In this document: positions 1 to 8,271 of the stretch, in pieces | Layout of the letters: each line of letters opens with the position of its first letter | How positions within the stretch are numbered: position 1 is the first letter of the stretch | Assembly: GCA_035502995.1 (NCBI GenBank) | Contig: DATJTW010000082.1 | Coordinates: 8,190-72,189 of the forward strand | DNA: 64,000 nucleotides | Direction of reading: 5' to 3' | Origin: CADEED01 sp035502995 | GTDB taxonomy: Bacteria > Pseudomonadota > Gammaproteobacteria > Steroidobacterales > Steroidobacteraceae | Notes under the pieces: model-generated | What the model saw: the letters and a program-made list of their open reading frames with translations, nothing else | The model's database searches: none | What the model was told of the DNA's origin: nothing | Made by a program: the position numbers and the translations under genes

Positions 1-726
1 CGAGTCGATCTCGCGCAGGCGCAGCGCCAGCAGCTCGGCGGTGAGGCGGCGTTCGGTTTCCTTCAGCGCCTGGTAGCGGCGCGCGGTGGCGGCCTGGCGC
101 TGCAGGTGGCGGATCTGCTTGTCGACCTCGTCGCGCACGTCCTGCAGGCGCTCGAGGTTCTCGCGCGTGTCGGCGATGCGCGATTCCGTCTCCTTGCGGC
201 GCTCCTTGTAACGCGAGATGCCGGCGGCCTCCTCGACGAACATGCGCATGTCGTCGGCCTTCGCCTCGATGACGCGCGAGATCATGCCCTGCTCGATGAT
301 CGCGTAGCTGCGCGAGCCGAGACCGGTGCCGAGGAACAGCTGCGTGATGTCCTTGCGGCGGCAGCGCGCGCCGTTCAGGAAATAGTTAGAGGAACCGTCG
401 CGGGACACCTGGCGCTTCAGCGACACCTCGGCGTATTCGGCATACGGACCGGAGATCTTGCCGTCGCTGTTGTCGAACACCAGCTCGACCGACGCCGTGC
501 CCACGGGCTTGCGCGACGCGGAGCCGTTGAAGATGACGTCCGTCATCGAATCGCCGCGCAGATGTTTGGCGGACAACTCGCCCATCACCCAGCGCACGGC
601 GTCGATGATGTTCGACTTGCCGCAGCCGTTCGGGCCGACGACGCCGGTGAGATTGCTCGGGAAACCCACCGACGTGGCATCCGCGAACGATTTGAATCCG
701 GCGACTTTGATCTTGGTCAGACGCAT
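1..726 (-). CDS. smc: Chromosome segregation ATPase SMC, N-terminal part (cut by window edge)
   Basis: Only the first 242 codons are present; the gene runs off the left edge. The product begins MRLTKIKVAGFKSF, the usual SMC start, with a Walker A motif GPNGCGKS at residues 31-38 followed by IIDAVRWVMGE. The rest of the visible protein is the SMC N-terminal ATPase lobe leading into the first coiled coil, rich in Arg, Glu and Gln from about residue 170. SMC dimers with ScpA/ScpB organise and segregate the chromosome. The gene is divergent from queF across 115 bp. The Walker B and signature motifs would lie in the missing C-terminal part, so ATPase integrity cannot be judged here. Confidence 0.93.
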   Translation of the reverse strand, partial: MRLTKIKVAGFKSFADATSVGFPSNLTGVVGPNGCGKSNIIDAVRWVMGELSAKHLRGDSMTDVIFNGSASRKPVGTASVELVFDNSDGKISGPYAEYAEVSLKRQVSRDGSSNYFLNGARCRRKDITQLFLGTGLGSRSYAIIEQGMISRVIEAKADDMRMFVEEAAGISRYKERRKETESRIADTRENLERLQDVRDEVDKQIRHLQRQAATARRYQALKETERRLTAELLALRLREIDS

Positions 727-841
727 CTAATTTTTTCCGTGGCGCGCTGCGGATGAATTGGCGTCGTAGTGTAAAGTAATCGACATCTTTTTCGGCCCGC
801 TTCTCTACATCGGGAAGCCTCGACAAATCCCGGCACTCAAC

Positions 842-1231
842 ATGTCCACGCAAGCTTCGAAGCGTCTTGAGACTTTTACAAATCCCGCGCGCGACACGGA
901 CTACACGATCCGCATGACGCTGCCCGAGTTCACCTGTCTGTGTCCGAAGACGGGTCAGCCGGATTTCGCGACGTTCGATCTCGAATACGTGCCCGACGAA
1001 CTGTGCGTCGAGCTCAAGTCGCTGAAGCTCTACCTGTGGTCGTTCCGCGACGAGGGTGCATTCCACGAAGCCGTGACGAACCGCATCGCCGATGATCTGG
1101 CCGGCGCGACCGCCCCGCGATTCCTGCGCCTCACCGGCAAATTCAACGTGCGCGGCGGCATCTACACGACCGTGGTCGTCGAGAGGCGCAAGGCCGGCTG
1201 GAAAGCGGCGCCGCCGGTCGAACTGCCCTGA
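842..1231 (+). CDS. queF: NADPH-dependent 7-cyano-7-deazaguanine reductase QueF (short form)
   Basis: This enzyme reduces preQ0 to preQ1, the last free-base step in making the tRNA modification queuosine. The 129-residue protein is the short, unimodular type of QueF. It has the active-site segment LCPKTGQPDF with the catalytic Cys at residue 34 and the Asp at residue 41, the seven-residue spacing of the family. The QueF signature ELKSLKLYLWSFR is at 57-69 and a His-Glu pair at 75-76. It is a single gene facing away from smc. dksA follows 124 bp downstream from its own promoter. The start is the first in-frame ATG and fits family length. Confidence 0.95.
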   Translation: MSTQASKRLETFTNPARDTDYTIRMTLPEFTCLCPKTGQPDFATFDLEYVPDELCVELKSLKLYLWSFRDEGAFHEAVTNRIADDLAGATAPRFLRLTGKFNVRGGIYTTVVVERRKAGWKAAPPVELP

Positions 1232-1274
1232 TCTGCGTTAAAAAAGCGCGCAGAAACCGTCACTTCCATAACGC

Positions 1275-1302
1275 TGTACAGCCAAAAATACGCCGCTATA
1301 AT
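1275..1302 (+). promoter_or_regulatory. Probable sigma-70 promoter of dksA
   Basis: A perfect -10 hexamer TATAAT lies at 1297-1302, with TGTACA (4 of 6 matches to TTGACA) at 1275-1280 and a 16-bp spacer. It is 54 bp upstream of the dksA ATG in the queF-dksA gap. No transcript data are available; this is from sequence only. Confidence 0.6.
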
Positions 1303-1355
1303 CCCGCGTCCTGCAAACCGGCCCCCTTCTGGATTCGGGCCTGGAGCGACACACA

Positions 1356-2150
1356 ATGCCGACGAAGCGTGCGGTTTCAAAACCCGCCAAGGCGAAGAAA
1401 GTCGAGAAACCCAAGTTGACCGCGAAAAAGCCGGCGGCGAAATCCGCCGCACCCAAAGCCCCCGTCAAGCCCGCGCCCGTGAAGGCGCCCGTCGCCGCGA
1501 AGCCGGCGGCGCCCGCTGCCAAGCCTGTCGCTCCCAAGCCCGCGCCCGTCGCGAGCACCAGCGCGGGTCCCGTCGCCCAGGCCGTGCGCAAGTCGCCGCC
1601 GCCGGAGCGCAATGGCATCACCGCCACCGCGGTGCCGACGTCGCAGAATCCGATGGGCGCCAGTGCCCGACCGCTCTCCGCCGAGGACTCTGACGACCTC
1701 GAAGCCGGCAGCCTGCTCGCAGGCCCGCGCAATGTAACGCCGTACATCACCAAGCGTGGTGAGGCGTACATGAACAAGGAGCAGCTCGAGCACTTCCGGA
1801 ACATCCTCAACGGCTGGAAGCGCGATCTCATGGAAGAAGTCGACCGCACCGTGTCGCACATGAAGGACGAAGCGGCTAACTTCCCTGACCCGAACGACCG
1901 TGCCACGCAGGAAGAGGAATTCAGCCTCGAGCTGCGCACGCGCGATCGCGAGCGCAAGCTGATCCGCAAGATCGACGAGGCGCTGAAGCGCGTGGAAGAC
2001 GGCTCGTACGGCTACTGCCTCGAGACCGGCGAAGAGATCGGCGTGAAGCGTCTCGAAGCCCGTCCCGTCGCCACGCTCACGATCGAAGCCCAGGAACGTC
2101 GCGAACGTCGCGAACGCCAGTACGGCGATCGTGACGATCGGTACCGCTGA
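1356..2150 (+). CDS. dksA: RNA polymerase-binding transcription factor DksA, long N-terminal tail, single-cysteine zinc-finger region
   Basis: DksA enters the secondary channel of RNA polymerase and, with ppGpp, tunes rRNA and amino-acid promoters. The 264-residue protein has an Ala/Lys/Pro-rich low-complexity tail over roughly residues 1-75 and a linker to about 130. The conserved core follows: coiled-coil tip DPNDRA with Asp178 and Asp181, then QEEEFSLELR and the C-terminal globule. At the four zinc-finger positions the residues are Cys221, Thr224, Thr242 and Ala245, with the exact 3-18-3 spacing of the E. coli cysteines. Only one ligand remains, so zinc binding is unlikely; this resembles the zinc-independent DksA2 type. 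gluQ follows after a terminator, the common dksA-gluQ arrangement. Confidence 0.93.
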   Translation: MPTKRAVSKPAKAKKVEKPKLTAKKPAAKSAAPKAPVKPAPVKAPVAAKPAAPAAKPVAPKPAPVASTSAGPVAQAVRKSPPPERNGITATAVPTSQNPMGASARPLSAEDSDDLEAGSLLAGPRNVTPYITKRGEAYMNKEQLEHFRNILNGWKRDLMEEVDRTVSHMKDEAANFPDPNDRATQEEEFSLELRTRDRERKLIRKIDEALKRVEDGSYGYCLETGEEIGVKRLEARPVATLTIEAQERRERRERQYGDRDDRYR

Positions 2151-2182
2151 CGATCGTTCCGGAGTGTCTGCGAACCTCACGG

Positions 2183-2209
2183 ACGCCGCCCTTCCCGGGC
2201 GGCGTTTTC
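2183..2209 (+). terminator. Intrinsic terminator after dksA
   Basis: A perfect 9-bp GC-rich stem (acgccgccc at 2183-2191 with gggcggcgt at 2197-2205) has a 5-nt loop and is followed by TTTTCC. It sits 32 bp after the dksA stop codon. Confidence 0.75.
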
Positions 2210-2248
2210 CGTTGTGGGCCCGCCCCGCTGCCGAGGTGAGCGCCTGAC

Positions 2249-3166
2249 ATGGCCGGCCGTTTCGCTCCGTCGCCCACCGGATCCCTGCACGCCGGCTCGC
2301 TGCTCGCCGCGGTCGGCAGCTATCTCGACGCGCGCGCCGCCGGAGAGCGCTGGCTGCTGCGCATCGAGGACCTCGATACGCCTCGCGTCGTGCCCGGCTG
2401 CGCCGACGGCATGTTGCGGACGCTCGAAGCCTACGGCTTCGAATGGGACGGCGACGTCGTCCGGCAGAGCACGCGCGCCGATGCCTATCGCGATGCCCTA
2501 ACCACTCTCGCCGCCCGCGGCCGCCTGTACCGGTGCAGCTGTTCGCGCCGGGAGCTGGCGGGCGACGGCGGCGAGGAGCCCGCCGCCTATCCCGGCACCT
2601 GCCGCGCGGGCACGACCCGGCCCGGACCGACCGCCGTGCGCTTCCACGTGTCCGATGCGGCGGTCGCGTTCGACGACCTCTTCCTCGGTAGTCAGGCGTT
2701 CGACCTGGGCGTGCTCGGCGACTTCGTCGTCGAGCGTCGCGACGGCATCGCCAGCTACCAGCTCGCGGTGGTCGTCGACGATGCCTGGCAGGGGGTGACG
2801 CGCGTGGTGCGCGGCGCCGATCTCCTCGAGAGCACGCCGTGGCAGCTCGACCTGCAGGCCGCGCTCGGACTGCAACGGCCTATCTACGGCCACCTGCCGC
2901 TCGTGACCGAGCCGGACGGGAGCAAGTTGTCGAAGTCGCGGCGGGCGGTGCCGATCCCGGACGCCGACGCGCTCCCGGGCGGTGGCCCGGGCCGGGCGAT
3001 CTCTGCCGCCCTCACCTCGACCCTTAAGCTCTTATCCCAGTCCCCGCCCGCCGATCTCGCTGAAATGCCTATTAAAGATGTGTGGTGCTGGGCGCTGGCG
3101 AACTGGACGCCGCAAGCTCTGGTGGGCCTGAAGAAAGTACAACTGTCCGCAACGGGCGACATATAA
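2249..3166 (+). CDS. gluQ: Glutamyl-Q tRNA(Asp) synthetase
   Basis: GluQRS attaches glutamate to the queuosine base of tRNA-Asp and does not aminoacylate tRNA-Glu. The 305-residue product is a truncated class I GluRS catalytic core without an anticodon-binding domain. It shows RFAPSPTGSLHAGS (HIGH-type motif near 14-17), RIEDLDTPR, a zinc-site region with CSCSR and YPGTCR, VVRGADLLEST, and a KMSKS-type motif SKLSKS. The ATG gives the short N-terminus expected. Its substrate depends on the queuosine pathway, and queF lies 1 kb upstream. It is downstream of dksA, a frequent pairing in Proteobacteria. Confidence 0.93.
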   Translation: MAGRFAPSPTGSLHAGSLLAAVGSYLDARAAGERWLLRIEDLDTPRVVPGCADGMLRTLEAYGFEWDGDVVRQSTRADAYRDALTTLAARGRLYRCSCSRRELAGDGGEEPAAYPGTCRAGTTRPGPTAVRFHVSDAAVAFDDLFLGSQAFDLGVLGDFVVERRDGIASYQLAVVVDDAWQGVTRVVRGADLLESTPWQLDLQAALGLQRPIYGHLPLVTEPDGSKLSKSRRAVPIPDADALPGGGPGRAISAALTSTLKLLSQSPPADLAEMPIKDVWCWALANWTPQALVGLKKVQLSATGDI

Positions 3167-3239
3167 GCAGAAATCGTGACTCGAATTGTCGGAGCATTGG
3201 AAGGTGTACTAAGGTGCACGCCACACGGAGGGTGAAGGC

Positions 3240-3749
3240 ATGAGCGAACCACGCGTCATCAAGAAGTACCCGAACCGCAGGCTCTACGACACGGTTCAGA
3301 GCAAATACATCACGCTCAGCGACATCAGGTCTCTCGTTCTCGAGCGCATCGACTTCGTCGTCATCGACAAGAAATCCCAGGACGACATCACGCGCAGCAT
3401 CCTGCTGCAGGTCATCGCCGAGCAGGAGCACGGCATCGACCCGGTGATGAGCCGCGATTTCCTCTCGCAAGTCATCCGTTCGTACGGCGGCCAGCTGCAG
3501 GGAATGCTTTCGAGCTATCTCGAGCAGAGCATGAAGCTGTTCAACACGCAGCAACGCGAGTTGCGCGACAAGGTCAAGGCCGTGGTCGGTGCCGACCCGG
3601 TGGAAACCGTCGCGGGCGTCGCGCAGCGCAACTACCAGCGCTGGCGGTCGGTGCAGGACGAGATCTTCAAGACGTTGATGAACGCCACGGGTCGTGGCGG
3701 TCGCGACGGAACCGAAGAGAAGCCCACCGAGACTTCGAGCCACCAGTAG
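3240..3749 (+). CDS. phaR: Polyhydroxyalkanoate synthesis regulator PhaR family protein
   Basis: The 169-residue protein begins with the PHB/PHA accumulation regulator DNA-binding domain (about residues 5-65: RVIKKYPNRRLYDT, YITLSDI). The PHB_acc helical domain follows (SILLQVIAEQEH, FLSQVIRSYGG). In PHA-producing bacteria PhaR represses phasin and its own gene and binds PHB granules. No PHA synthase or phasin gene is in this window, so its target genes are not visible. It is a single gene ending in a GC-rich hairpin. The ATG has a purine-rich stretch (GGAGGG) just upstream. Confidence 0.88.
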   Translation: MSEPRVIKKYPNRRLYDTVQSKYITLSDIRSLVLERIDFVVIDKKSQDDITRSILLQVIAEQEHGIDPVMSRDFLSQVIRSYGGQLQGMLSSYLEQSMKLFNTQQRELRDKVKAVVGADPVETVAGVAQRNYQRWRSVQDEIFKTLMNATGRGGRDGTEEKPTETSSHQ

Positions 3750-3770
3750 GCGGCGGTAGTTAGTTACCCG

Positions 3771-3796
3771 CCCGCGCCCTCTCCGGGGCGCGGGTT
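3771..3796 (+). terminator. Hairpin after phaR, probable terminator
   Basis: A 9-bp GC stem (cccgcgccc at 3771-3779 with gggcgcggg at 3786-3794) is followed only by TT and then C residues. The strong stem but poor T-tract suggests a terminator or 3'-end stabilising hairpin. Confidence 0.5.
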
Positions 3797-3821
3797 CCCC
3801 TCCGGCAACCTGGAATTTCCC

Positions 3822-4364
3822 ATGGCGCAATGCCCCACGTGCGCTGACTCCACGCTCGTGCACGCGATGCTGACGGACGGCCTCGCCGGTCATCGCTGCG
3901 GCAATTGTCTCGGCACGCTGGTCAGCCTGGTTTCGTACCGCGCCTGGCGCGAAGGCCCGGGCCGCGCCCGGCTGCCGGCGATGCCGGACGCCGTGGCCGA
4001 CGTCGCCCCGCCCGATTCGCTCGCCGCGAAGAAGTGCCCGAAGTGCCGGTCGGTCATGAGCAAGTACCGTGTCAGCGCGGAGAAGGCGAACCGCCTCGAC
4101 TATTGCCCGCACTGCGAGGAGATCTGGCTCGATGACGGCGAGTGGCAGCTGGTCGAGGGTTTGGTGAATTCGGGAGACTTCGCCCGCGTGTTCACGCAGG
4201 CCTGGCAGTTCGCCGTGCGTTCCGGCATCGCCGGCGCGATGGAAGACCAGCGGCTGCGTGGGTTGTTAGGCGCCGACCACGCGAGGTTCGTCGAGTTCGC
4301 CCGGTGGCTGGCCACGCGCGACGACCGCCAGGAAATCGTCGCCCAGCTGGCACGCTTCAAGTAG
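3822..4364 (+). CDS. TFIIB-type zinc-ribbon protein of unknown function
   Basis: The 180-residue protein carries two cysteine-pair knuckle regions: CPTC near residue 4 with CGNC near 26, and KKCPKC near 70 with YCPHCEEIWLD near 95-105. The second matches the zf-TFIIB family seen in many bacterial proteins (CP.C followed by CP.CxGxWLD, here with EEIWLD). There are no membrane segments or signal peptide. The remainder is helical with no motif I recognise. It converges with pnp and shares a bidirectional terminator with it. The function is unknown; a role in metal or nucleic-acid binding is only an inference from the zinc ribbons. Confidence 0.8.
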   Translation: MAQCPTCADSTLVHAMLTDGLAGHRCGNCLGTLVSLVSYRAWREGPGRARLPAMPDAVADVAPPDSLAAKKCPKCRSVMSKYRVSAEKANRLDYCPHCEEIWLDDGEWQLVEGLVNSGDFARVFTQAWQFAVRSGIAGAMEDQRLRGLLGADHARFVEFARWLATRDDRQEIVAQLARFK

Positions 4365-4376
4365 CGCTGCAAAAGA

Positions 4377-4411
4377 AAACGCCACCCCTTCTTCCGAAGG
4401 AGGCGGCGTTT
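4377..4411. terminator. Bidirectional terminator between the zinc-ribbon gene and pnp
   Basis: An inverted repeat aaacgccacc / ggcggcgttt (one mismatch) has A residues on the left and T residues on the right. It lies between two convergent genes and can serve both strands. Confidence 0.7.
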
Positions 4412-4432
4412 CCGGATCGACGGATCGACTGA

Positions 4433-6523
4433 TCAGGCGGCGTCGTCGACGTTCCGCATCGACAGGCGCACGCGACCCTGGCGGTCGACCTCGAGCACCT
4501 TCACGCGCACGTTGTCGCCTTCCTTGAGCTTGTCCGACACCTTCTCGACGCGCTCCTCGCTGATCTGCGAGATGTGCACGAGGCCGTCGCGGCCCGGGAG
4601 GATCGTGACGAACGCACCGAAGTCCATCAGGCGCACGACCTTGCCTTCGTACACGCGACCGACTTCGACGTCGGCCGTGATCAGCTCGATGCGGCGCTGG
4701 GCTTCGCGGCCCGCGGCGCCCGAGACGCTGGCGATCTTGACCGTGCCATCGTTCTCGATGTCGATCGTGGTGCCCGTCTCTTCGGTGATCTGGCGGATGA
4801 CCGCGCCACCCTTGCCGATGACGTCGCGGATCTTCTCCGGATCGATCTTGAGGGTGATGATCGACGGCGCCCAGTCGGACATCTTCTCGCGCGTCGTCGA
4901 GATGACCTTGTTCATCTCGCCGAGGATGTGCAGGCGGCCTTCCTTCGCCTGCGCCAGCGCGACCTTCATGATCTCGGGCGAGATGCCCTCGACCTTGATG
5001 TCCATCTGCAGCGCGGTGACGCCGTCCTTCGAACCGGCCACCTTGAAGTCCATGTCGCCGAGATGGTCTTCGTCACCGAGGATGTCGGTGATGACCTTGA
5101 AGCGCTCGCCCTCGAGCACGAGGCCCATGGCGACGCCCGCGACCGGCGCCTTGATCGGCACGCCCGCGTCCATCAGCGACAGCGAGGCGCCGCAGACGGA
5201 GGCCATCGACGACGAACCGTTCGACTCGAGGATTTCCGAGACGATGCGGATGACGTACGGGAATTTCTCCATGTCCGGCATCATCGCCGCGATGCCGCGG
5301 CGCGCCAGGTTGCCGTGGCCGATCTCGCGGCGCTTCGGCGAACCCATCATGCCGGTCTCACCGACGGAGAACGGAGGGAAGTTGTAGTGGAACATGAACG
5401 GCTCGCGGCGTTCGCCTTCGAGCGCGTCGATGATCTGCGCGTCGCGGCCGGTACCGAGGGTCGTCACCACGAGCGCCTGCGTCTCGCCACGCGTGAACAG
5501 CGCCGAACCGTGTGTACGCGGCAGCACGCCCACCTTCACGGTGATCGGGCGCACGGTGGTCGCGTTGCGGCCGTCGATGCGCGGCTCGCCGTTCAGGATG
5601 CGCTGGCGGACGATGTTGCTCTCGAGCTTGAACAGTGAATTGTCGACCTCGTCGGCCGTGTACTTCGGCGCGTCGCCACCCGACAGCGCCAGCGTGGCGG
5701 CGGCCTTGATCTCGCCGATCTTCGCGTAGCGGTCCTGCTTCACGGTGATCAGGTATGCGTCCGACAGCGCCTTCTGCGCCTGCGCGGCGACGGCGGCATC
5801 GAGCTCGGCGGATGCGGCATTCGGCTTCCAGTCCCAGCGCGGCTTGCCGACCGCGGCGACCATTTCGTTGATGGTCTTGATCGCGACCTGCATCTGCTCG
5901 TGGCCGAACACCACGGCGCCGAGCATGACTTCCTCGGACAGGCCCGAGGCTTCCGACTCGACCATCAGCACCGACTTCGCGGTGCCGGCGACCACGAGGT
6001 GCAGCTGCGACTCGGTCAGCTCCTTGCGGCTCGGGTTCAGCAGGTACTTGCCGTCCTTGTAGCCGACGCGCGCGGCGCCGATCGGGCCCGCGAACGGCAC
6101 ACCGGCCAGCGACAACGCGGCGGAGGCGCCGATCAACGCCGGGATGTCGGCGTCGATGTCCGGATCCATCGAGATCACCTGCGCGACGACCTGCACTTCA
6201 TTGAAGAAGCCGTCGGGGAACAGCGGACGGATCGGGCGATCGATGAGGCGGGAATTCAGCGTCTCTTTCTCGGTCGGACGACCTTCGCGCTTGAAGAAGC
6301 CGCCGGGGATGCGACCCGCGGCGTAGGTCTTCTCGATGTAGTTGACGGTCAGGGGGAAGAAGTCCTTGCCGGGCACGGCCTTCTTCGCGGCGACGGCGGT
6401 GACGAGCACCACGGTGTCGCCGAGGGAGACGACCACCGAGGCCGAGGCCTGGCGGGCGACTTCGCCGGTTTCGATGGAGATGGTGTGTTGACCGTACTGA
6501 AACGATTTCTTGAGAACGCTCAC
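4433..6523 (-). CDS. pnp: Polyribonucleotide nucleotidyltransferase (PNPase)
   Basis: PNPase degrades RNA 3' to 5' by phosphorolysis and is a core subunit of the RNA degradosome. The 696-residue protein has two RNase PH lobes separated by a helical domain, then a KH domain (VIGKGGAVIRQITEE) and an S1 domain (GKVVRLMDFGAFV, DGLVHISQI), the full family layout. I place the start at the GTG at 6523, which gives MSVLKKSFQYGQH and has AAGGA seven bases upstream. A TTG at 6547 would add eight residues but has a poorly spaced Shine-Dalgarno. It follows rpsO as in E. coli, with a hairpin terminator between them. Confidence 0.96.
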   Translation of the reverse strand: MSVLKKSFQYGQHTISIETGEVARQASASVVVSLGDTVVLVTAVAAKKAVPGKDFFPLTVNYIEKTYAAGRIPGGFFKREGRPTEKETLNSRLIDRPIRPLFPDGFFNEVQVVAQVISMDPDIDADIPALIGASAALSLAGVPFAGPIGAARVGYKDGKYLLNPSRKELTESQLHLVVAGTAKSVLMVESEASGLSEEVMLGAVVFGHEQMQVAIKTINEMVAAVGKPRWDWKPNAASAELDAAVAAQAQKALSDAYLITVKQDRYAKIGEIKAAATLALSGGDAPKYTADEVDNSLFKLESNIVRQRILNGEPRIDGRNATTVRPITVKVGVLPRTHGSALFTRGETQALVVTTLGTGRDAQIIDALEGERREPFMFHYNFPPFSVGETGMMGSPKRREIGHGNLARRGIAAMMPDMEKFPYVIRIVSEILESNGSSSMASVCGASLSLMDAGVPIKAPVAGVAMGLVLEGERFKVITDILGDEDHLGDMDFKVAGSKDGVTALQMDIKVEGISPEIMKVALAQAKEGRLHILGEMNKVISTTREKMSDWAPSIITLKIDPEKIRDVIGKGGAVIRQITEETGTTIDIENDGTVKIASVSGAAGREAQRRIELITADVEVGRVYEGKVVRLMDFGAFVTILPGRDGLVHISQISEERVEKVSDKLKEGDNVRVKVLEVDRQGRVRLSMRNVDDAA

Positions 6524-6590
6524 GCTGGATTCCTTCACGAGGCCCAAATGCCTCGAGTGCGTTATGGACGGGAAAAGAACGGAAAAGAAA

Positions 6591-6615
6591 AAGGCCGCGC
6601 GTGATGCGCGGCCTT
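6591..6615 (-). terminator. Terminator between rpsO and pnp
   Basis: A perfect 10-bp stem (aaggccgcgc / gcgcggcctt) with a 5-nt loop is followed on the minus strand by TTTTCTTTTCC. It stands just after rpsO, the position of the E. coli rpsO terminator, and read-through would supply pnp. Confidence 0.8.
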
Positions 6616-6627
6616 CGAGTTCGGTTG

Positions 6628-6897
6628 TTAGCGCCGGAGCCCGAGACGCTCGACGACTTCCTGGTACTTGGCCGGCTTGGTGGCCTTCAGGTAGTCGAGG
6701 AGCTTGCGACGCTGGTTCACGAGCTTCACGAGCCCGCGGCGGGAAGCATGGTCACGCTTGTGCGTGCCGAAGTGGTCGCCGAGGCCGTTGATGCGCTCGG
6801 ACAGCAGCGCGATCTGGACTTCGGGCGAACCAGTATCGTTCGCCGCACGACGGAACTCGGCAACGACACCGGATTTTTTTTCAGTGGCAAGAGACAT
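6628..6897 (-). CDS. rpsO: 30S ribosomal protein S15
   Basis: S15 binds the central domain of 16S rRNA early in 30S assembly and forms an intersubunit bridge. The 89-residue product beginning MSLATEKKSGVVAEF has exact family length. It has the conserved GSPEVQIALLSERINGL and the H-x-K-D-H region (THKRDHASRRGL), ending in LGLRR. A longer reading from 6969 would add 24 residues not found in the family. It lies between truB and pnp, as in E. coli. Confidence 0.97.
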   Translation of the reverse strand: MSLATEKKSGVVAEFRRAANDTGSPEVQIALLSERINGLGDHFGTHKRDHASRRGLVKLVNQRRKLLDYLKATKPAKYQEVVERLGLRR

Positions 6898-6978
6898 CAG
6901 TTTTGATTCCTCGAACGAAAGTATTTGCCTGATTTTGCGGGCGCGAAGTCTACCGAAAACATTCCGCAAAGCATAGGT

Positions 6979-7869
6979 TTACCGCGCATCCGGCAATAAC
7001 AGCCGGCGCGGCTGCAGGCGACCGTCCGGCAGCGCCTCGGCCAGTCCCACGAAGACCCCGTCCGGGGCGTACAGACGAACCCGCTGGCCGGGCTTCGTCG
7101 CCGGTCCGGGCTCCGGCTGCACCGCCTGCCCGTTCCGCACGGATGCCTCCTGCGCCGCCGTGAGCGCTGCCCGGGGCAACGCCGCCAGGGCCGCGTCGGG
7201 CGACATCAGGTTCTTTCCCTCCGCCGCGCCGGCGAGCACGGCCTCCAGCGCCTGGACGGGATGACCCTTGAACGGTTCCACCCAGGGCCGGCGCAGGCTG
7301 GTGAGATGGCCGACCGTCCCGAGCGCCCGGGCGATGTCCTCGCCGAGCACGCGGATGTAGGTGCCCTTGGTGCATTCGCAGACCAGCTCGAGCGCGGATT
7401 CCCCGCGTCCCCGCAGCGCGAGATCGCGGATCTCGATGCGCCGCGGCGCACGCTCCACCTCGATGCCCTGCCGCGCCAGCTCGTACAGCGGCCGTCCGTC
7501 GCGCTTCAGCGCCGAGTACATCGGCGGCACCTGGTCCTGCGGACCGACGAAACGTGCCAGCACCGCCGACAGGACGGCGTCATCGAACACCGGCACGGGC
7601 TGCGTCTCGACGACCTGCCCGTCCGCGTCGCCGGTGTCCGTGCGCGAGCCGAGCGTCAGCGTGAACTCGTAGGCCTTGCCGCCGGACTCGATCTCGGCGA
7701 TGACCTTGGTGGCCTCGTCGAGGCAAATCGGCAGCATGCCGGTGGCCATGGGATCGAGCGTGCCGACGTGGCCGGCGCTCTTCGCCTTGAAGGCCTTGCG
7801 CACGCGCTGCAGCGCGCCGTTCGACGACAGCCCGCGGGGCTTGTCGAGCAGGAGGATGCCGCTCGGCAT
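6979..7869 (-). CDS. truB: tRNA pseudouridine-55 synthase TruB
   Basis: TruB converts U55 to pseudouridine in the T-loop of tRNAs, and also acts as an RNA chaperone. The 296-residue protein starts MPSGILLLDKPRGLSSN. It contains the active-site motif GHVGTLDPMATGMLP with catalytic Asp39, then SRTDTGDADG and the C-terminal PUA-like region (GVFVGLAEAL). It lies 9 bp after rbfA in the rimP-pnp cluster. Its normal target, the T-loop, is the structure interrupted in this genome's ssrA gene. Confidence 0.96.
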   Translation of the reverse strand: MPSGILLLDKPRGLSSNGALQRVRKAFKAKSAGHVGTLDPMATGMLPICLDEATKVIAEIESGGKAYEFTLTLGSRTDTGDADGQVVETQPVPVFDDAVLSAVLARFVGPQDQVPPMYSALKRDGRPLYELARQGIEVERAPRRIEIRDLALRGRGESALELVCECTKGTYIRVLGEDIARALGTVGHLTSLRRPWVEPFKGHPVQALEAVLAGAAEGKNLMSPDAALAALPRAALTAAQEASVRNGQAVQPEPGPATKPGQRVRLYAPDGVFVGLAEALPDGRLQPRRLLLPDAR

Positions 7870-7878
7870 GGGCGGAGC

Positions 7879-8247
7879 TCAGTCCGGCTTGGACTGGTCC
7901 GACTTCACGGCGCCGTCGATGAGGCGCGTGAGCTTGTCGGCGTGCTCGATCTGCTGGTCGTAGAGGAACTCGAGCCGCGGCGCGTGCCGCAGCTGCAGCG
8001 CGCGGCCGAGCTCGCCGCGCAGGAACCCGGCGGCGCGGTTCAGCCCCTCGGCGACCTCCTCGGGCGTGTGCTTGTCGCCGAACGGCACGAAGTACGCACG
8101 CGCGACGGACATGTCCGGCGCGACGCTGATGGCCGTGAACGTCACGTTGCCGACGCGCGGGTCGCGCACCTCGCGCGACACCAGCGTCGACAACACGCGC
8201 TGCATCTCGCCCTCGATGCGGCCGAGGCGTTGCGATTTCGAGCTCAT
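7879..8247 (-). CDS. rbfA: 30S ribosome-binding factor A
   Basis: RbfA is a KH-type protein that binds immature 30S subunits and supports 16S 5'-end maturation, especially in the cold. The 122-residue product shows the family N-terminus (RLGRIEGEMQRVLSTLV), REVRDPRVGNVTFTAI, ARAYFVPFG and the C-terminal RHAPRLEFLYD segment. It lies 24 bp after infB and 9 bp before truB in the same orientation, so it is almost certainly cotranscribed with nusA-infB. Confidence 0.95.
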   Translation of the reverse strand: MSSKSQRLGRIEGEMQRVLSTLVSREVRDPRVGNVTFTAISVAPDMSVARAYFVPFGDKHTPEEVAEGLNRAAGFLRGELGRALQLRHAPRLEFLYDQQIEHADKLTRLIDGAVKSDQSKPD

Positions 8248-8271
8248 GTCAAACTACCCGTGCCGCGCGCA

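Noticed and set aside
4433..6547. The TTG at 6547 as the pnp start
   Set aside because: Its Shine-Dalgarno is only three bases away, while the GTG at 6523 has an ideal AAGGA spacing and gives the conserved N-terminus.
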